Shown: piece after piece, positions 12,022 to 14,061 of the stretch
How the letters are laid out: every line of letters begins with the position of its first letter
How positions within the stretch are numbered: the first letter of the stretch is position 1
Position numbers and translations under genes: made by a program
Assembly (NCBI GenBank): GCA_028527945.1
Contig: JAQQAK010000301.1
Coordinates: 1 to 14,061, forward strand
DNA: 14,061 nt
Reading direction: 5' to 3'
Origin: Spirochaetaceae bacterium
Lineage (GTDB): Bacteria; Spirochaetota; Spirochaetia; UBA9216
The notes under the pieces: generated by a model
What the model was told of the DNA's origin: nothing
The model's input: the letters and a program-made list of their open reading frames with translations, nothing else
Database searches by the model: none

Positions 12022-14061
12022 ATGGAGATTCAAAAAATAATTAAGGAAATGACGCTGGAAGAAAAGGCTGGACTATGTTCTGGTCTTGATTTCTGGCATA
12101 CAAAACCAGTTGAACGTCTGGATGTTCCATCAGTAATGGTGAGTGACGGACCTCATGGCCTTCGCAAGCAGGATGACAGAGCTGATCACATAGGTGTAAA
12201 TGAGAGTATCAAAGCTGTATGTTTTCCGGCTGGTTGTGCTACTGCTTCTTCTTTTGATCGAGAGCTAATGACACGCCTGGGAGATGCTCTTGCCGAAGAG
12301 TGTCAGGCTGAAGGCGTTGGAGTAATTCTTGGCCCGGCAATTAATATTAAAAGGTCTCCTCTTTGCGGAAGGAATTTTGAATATCTTTCAGAAGATCCTT
12401 ACCTTGCCGGAGAACTTGCAGCGGCTTATACTTTGGCAGTACAGAAAAAAAATATAGGAGTAAGCCTAAAGCATTTTGCCGCTAACAATCAGGAACACAG
12501 GCGAATGTCTTCAAGTTCTGATATTGATGAGCGAACTCTGCGTGAAATCTATTTACCACCTTTTGAAATTGCAGTAAAAAAAGCAAAACCATGGACAGTT
12601 ATGTGTTCATATAACCGTATAAATGATGTTTTTTCATCTGAGAACAAATGGCTTAATACAGATGTTTTAAGGGATGAATGGGGTTTTGATGGATATGTTA
12701 TGACAGACTGGGGGGCTGTTGCTGATAGAGTTACAGGCCTTAAAGCCGGAATTGAATTGGAAATGCCGGCTTCAGGCGGAGTTCATGACAGAGAAATTGT
12801 TCAGGCTGTGAAAAATGGAGAGCTTGATGAAAAAATCCTTGATAGAGCTTGCGCTCGTATTCTTGAAATAAATGAGAGATATCTTAAAAATGCTAAGTCT
12901 GATGTTGTTTGGGATAAAAAGGCTCATAATCAACTCTCAGCAGAAATAGCAGAAGAATGTATGGTTCTGCTAAAGAATGAAAATAACACTCTTCCTCTTG
13001 AAAAAAATGACTCAATTGCCTTTATTGGAGAGTTTGCTGAAAAGCCTCGTTTTCAGGGCGGTGGTAGTTCTCATATAAACTGTACAGAAACAGTAAGCGC
13101 TCTTGATGCTGTAGAAGGATACGCAAATATTAGTTATTCAAAAGGTTTTTATATAGATGGCGATGATATGGATTTTTCTCTAATGCATGAAGCTGTTGAG
13201 GCCGCGCAAAAAGCAAAAGTAGCTGTTATCTTTGCAGGCCTTCCTGATTTTTACGAGTCAGAGGGATATGACCGCAAGCATATGAGTCTTCCAGAATGTC
13301 AAAACCGTCTTATTGAGGCTGTCGCCGCTGTTAATCCAAATACGGTTGTTGTTCTTCATAATGGTTCACCTGTTAGTATGCCATGGATTAATTCTGTAAA
13401 AGCTGTGCTTGAAGCATATTTAAGCGGTCAGGCTGTTGGTCAGGCTGTTATTCGTCTTTTATTTGGAGATGCAAATCCATGCGGAAGGCTCGCGGAGAGT
13501 TTTCCTGTTAAGGTTGAAGATAATCCTTCATACCTGTTTTTTGGTGGCAATAAGGAAAGAACTGAATACCGTGAGGGTGTTTTTGTAGGATACAGGTATT
13601 ACGATAAAAAGAAAATGGAGGTTCTTTTTCCGTTTGGTTATGGCCTTAGTTATACCAGTTATAAGTATGAAAATCTTGTTATTGATAAAGAGCAAATGAA
13701 TGATACTGACAGTGTTAAGGTTTCTGTTGATGTAAAAAATACAGGAACCATGACTGGAAAAGAAGTTGTTCAGCTTTATGTTTGTGATCTTGAGTCTACA
13801 GAAATAAGACCAATCAGGGAACTTAAAGGATTTGACAAGGTTGAATTAAAACCGGGAGAGAAAACTACAGTTAGTTTTGTTCTGGATAAACGGGCGTTTG
13901 CTTATTATGAAATGAAAATAAATGACTGGTATGTTGAAAGCGGAGATTTTCTTATTCAAATAGGAAGCTCAAGCAGAGATATCCTTCTTGAAAAAAAGAT
14001 AAGAGTAAACTCTACAAAAGAGTTGCCTGTTCATTATGACATGAACTCTATTTTTATGGAT
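12022..14061 (+). CDS. GH3 family beta-glucosidase, cytoplasmic, 3' end outside the window
   Basis: I translated 680 codons from ATG at 12022 (AGGAGG 6 bases upstream) to the window edge with no stop. GH3 landmarks: SDGPHGLR (41-48), GPAINIKRSPLCGRNFEYLSEDP (104-126), KHFAANNQEHRR (150-161), and the catalytic nucleophile Asp229 in VMTDWGA. The second domain has ESEGYDRKHMSLP (412-424), containing the general acid/base Glu (412 or 414). FPFGYGLSY (536-544) leads into the C-terminal fibronectin type III-like domain (about 550-640). There is no signal peptide, so it acts on imported sugars in the cytoplasm. I see no PA14 insert. The family releases glucose from beta-linked glucosides; the exact linkage (cellobiose, laminaribiose, other) cannot be read from sequence, and other GH3 activities such as beta-xylosidase remain possible. 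Only a short C-terminus is probably missing. Confidence 0.92.
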   Translation, partial: MEIQKIIKEMTLEEKAGLCSGLDFWHTKPVERLDVPSVMVSDGPHGLRKQDDRADHIGVNESIKAVCFPAGCATASSFDRELMTRLGDALAEECQAEGVGVILGPAINIKRSPLCGRNFEYLSEDPYLAGELAAAYTLAVQKKNIGVSLKHFAANNQEHRRMSSSSDIDERTLREIYLPPFEIAVKKAKPWTVMCSYNRINDVFSSENKWLNTDVLRDEWGFDGYVMTDWGAVADRVTGLKAGIELEMPASGGVHDREIVQAVKNGELDEKILDRACARILEINERYLKNAKSDVVWDKKAHNQLSAEIAEECMVLLKNENNTLPLEKNDSIAFIGEFAEKPRFQGGGSSHINCTETVSALDAVEGYANISYSKGFYIDGDDMDFSLMHEAVEAAQKAKVAVIFAGLPDFYESEGYDRKHMSLPECQNRLIEAVAAVNPNTVVVLHNGSPVSMPWINSVKAVLEAYLSGQAVGQAVIRLLFGDANPCGRLAESFPVKVEDNPSYLFFGGNKERTEYREGVFVGYRYYDKKKMEVLFPFGYGLSYTSYKYENLVIDKEQMNDTDSVKVSVDVKNTGTMTGKEVVQLYVCDLESTEIRPIRELKGFDKVELKPGEKTTVSFVLDKRAFAYYEMKINDWYVESGDFLIQIGSSSRDILLEKKIRVNSTKELPVHYDMNSIFMD

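Noticed and set aside
1..14061. Mobile elements, CRISPR, tRNA, rRNA, toxin-antitoxin or phage-defence genes
   Set aside because: No transposase, integrase, repeat-spacer array, RNA-gene sequence or defence domain was recognised; all large frames are accounted for by metabolic, transport and regulatory genes.

Overview
The window is AT-rich bacterial DNA holding two divergent operons and part of a third unit. The best guess for the host is an anaerobic, sugar-fermenting spirochaete of the Treponema type. Reasons: the solute-binding protein has a cleavable signal peptide ending FVFANG and no lipobox cysteine, which fits a diderm better than a Gram-positive; an oxygen-sensitive [FeFe] hydrogenase is present; and a LacI / Opp-type ABC / GH3 glycan locus is common in such organisms. 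No rRNA or other phylogenetic marker is present, so this assignment is inference.

Region 1 (1-930, minus strand): the 5' part of a gene for an exported nitrilase-fold (carbon-nitrogen hydrolase) protein, cut by the window edge. Its promoter is apparently leaderless and overlaps a perfect inverted repeat. A strong stem-loop at 887-917 ends the hydrogenase operon.

Region 2 (931-4377, minus strand): hydC-hydB-hydA, a compact operon with 8- and 4-base overlaps. It encodes an NAD(H)-linked trimeric [FeFe] hydrogenase with a NuoE-like subunit, a NuoF-like flavin subunit and an H-cluster subunit. HydB is a minimal form that lacks the extra Fe-S domains of well-studied electron-bifurcating HydB proteins. 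HydA carries an altered H-cluster motif (TSCSP instead of TSCCP) together with two additional nearby cysteines. The maturases HydE, HydF and HydG are not in the window.

Region 3 (4378-4756): the divergent control region. It holds a good sigma70-type promoter for hydCBA and, facing the other way, a TTGACA promoter for the sugar operon overlapped by a perfect 34-bp palindrome with the CG centre typical of LacI-family operators.

Region 4 (4757-14061, plus strand): lacI-type regulator, family-5 solute-binding protein, two permeases, two ATPases and a cytoplasmic GH3 beta-glucosidase (3' end cut). The transporter belongs to the oligopeptide (Opp/Dpp) class, but the GH3 enzyme and LacI regulator point to uptake of beta-linked gluco-oligosaccharides, as known for Opp-type sugar transporters of Thermotoga. 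A strong stem-loop separates the binding-protein gene from the membrane genes.

Taken together (inference): beta-glucosides are imported intact and hydrolysed inside the cell to glucose, glycolysis makes NADH, and the neighbouring hydrogenase can dispose of NADH electrons as H2. I saw no mobile element, tRNA, rRNA, CRISPR array or phage gene. I did not see a clearly novel system; the most unusual points are the HydA motif, the minimal HydB, the enlarged OppC-type permease and the exported nitrilase-fold protein.
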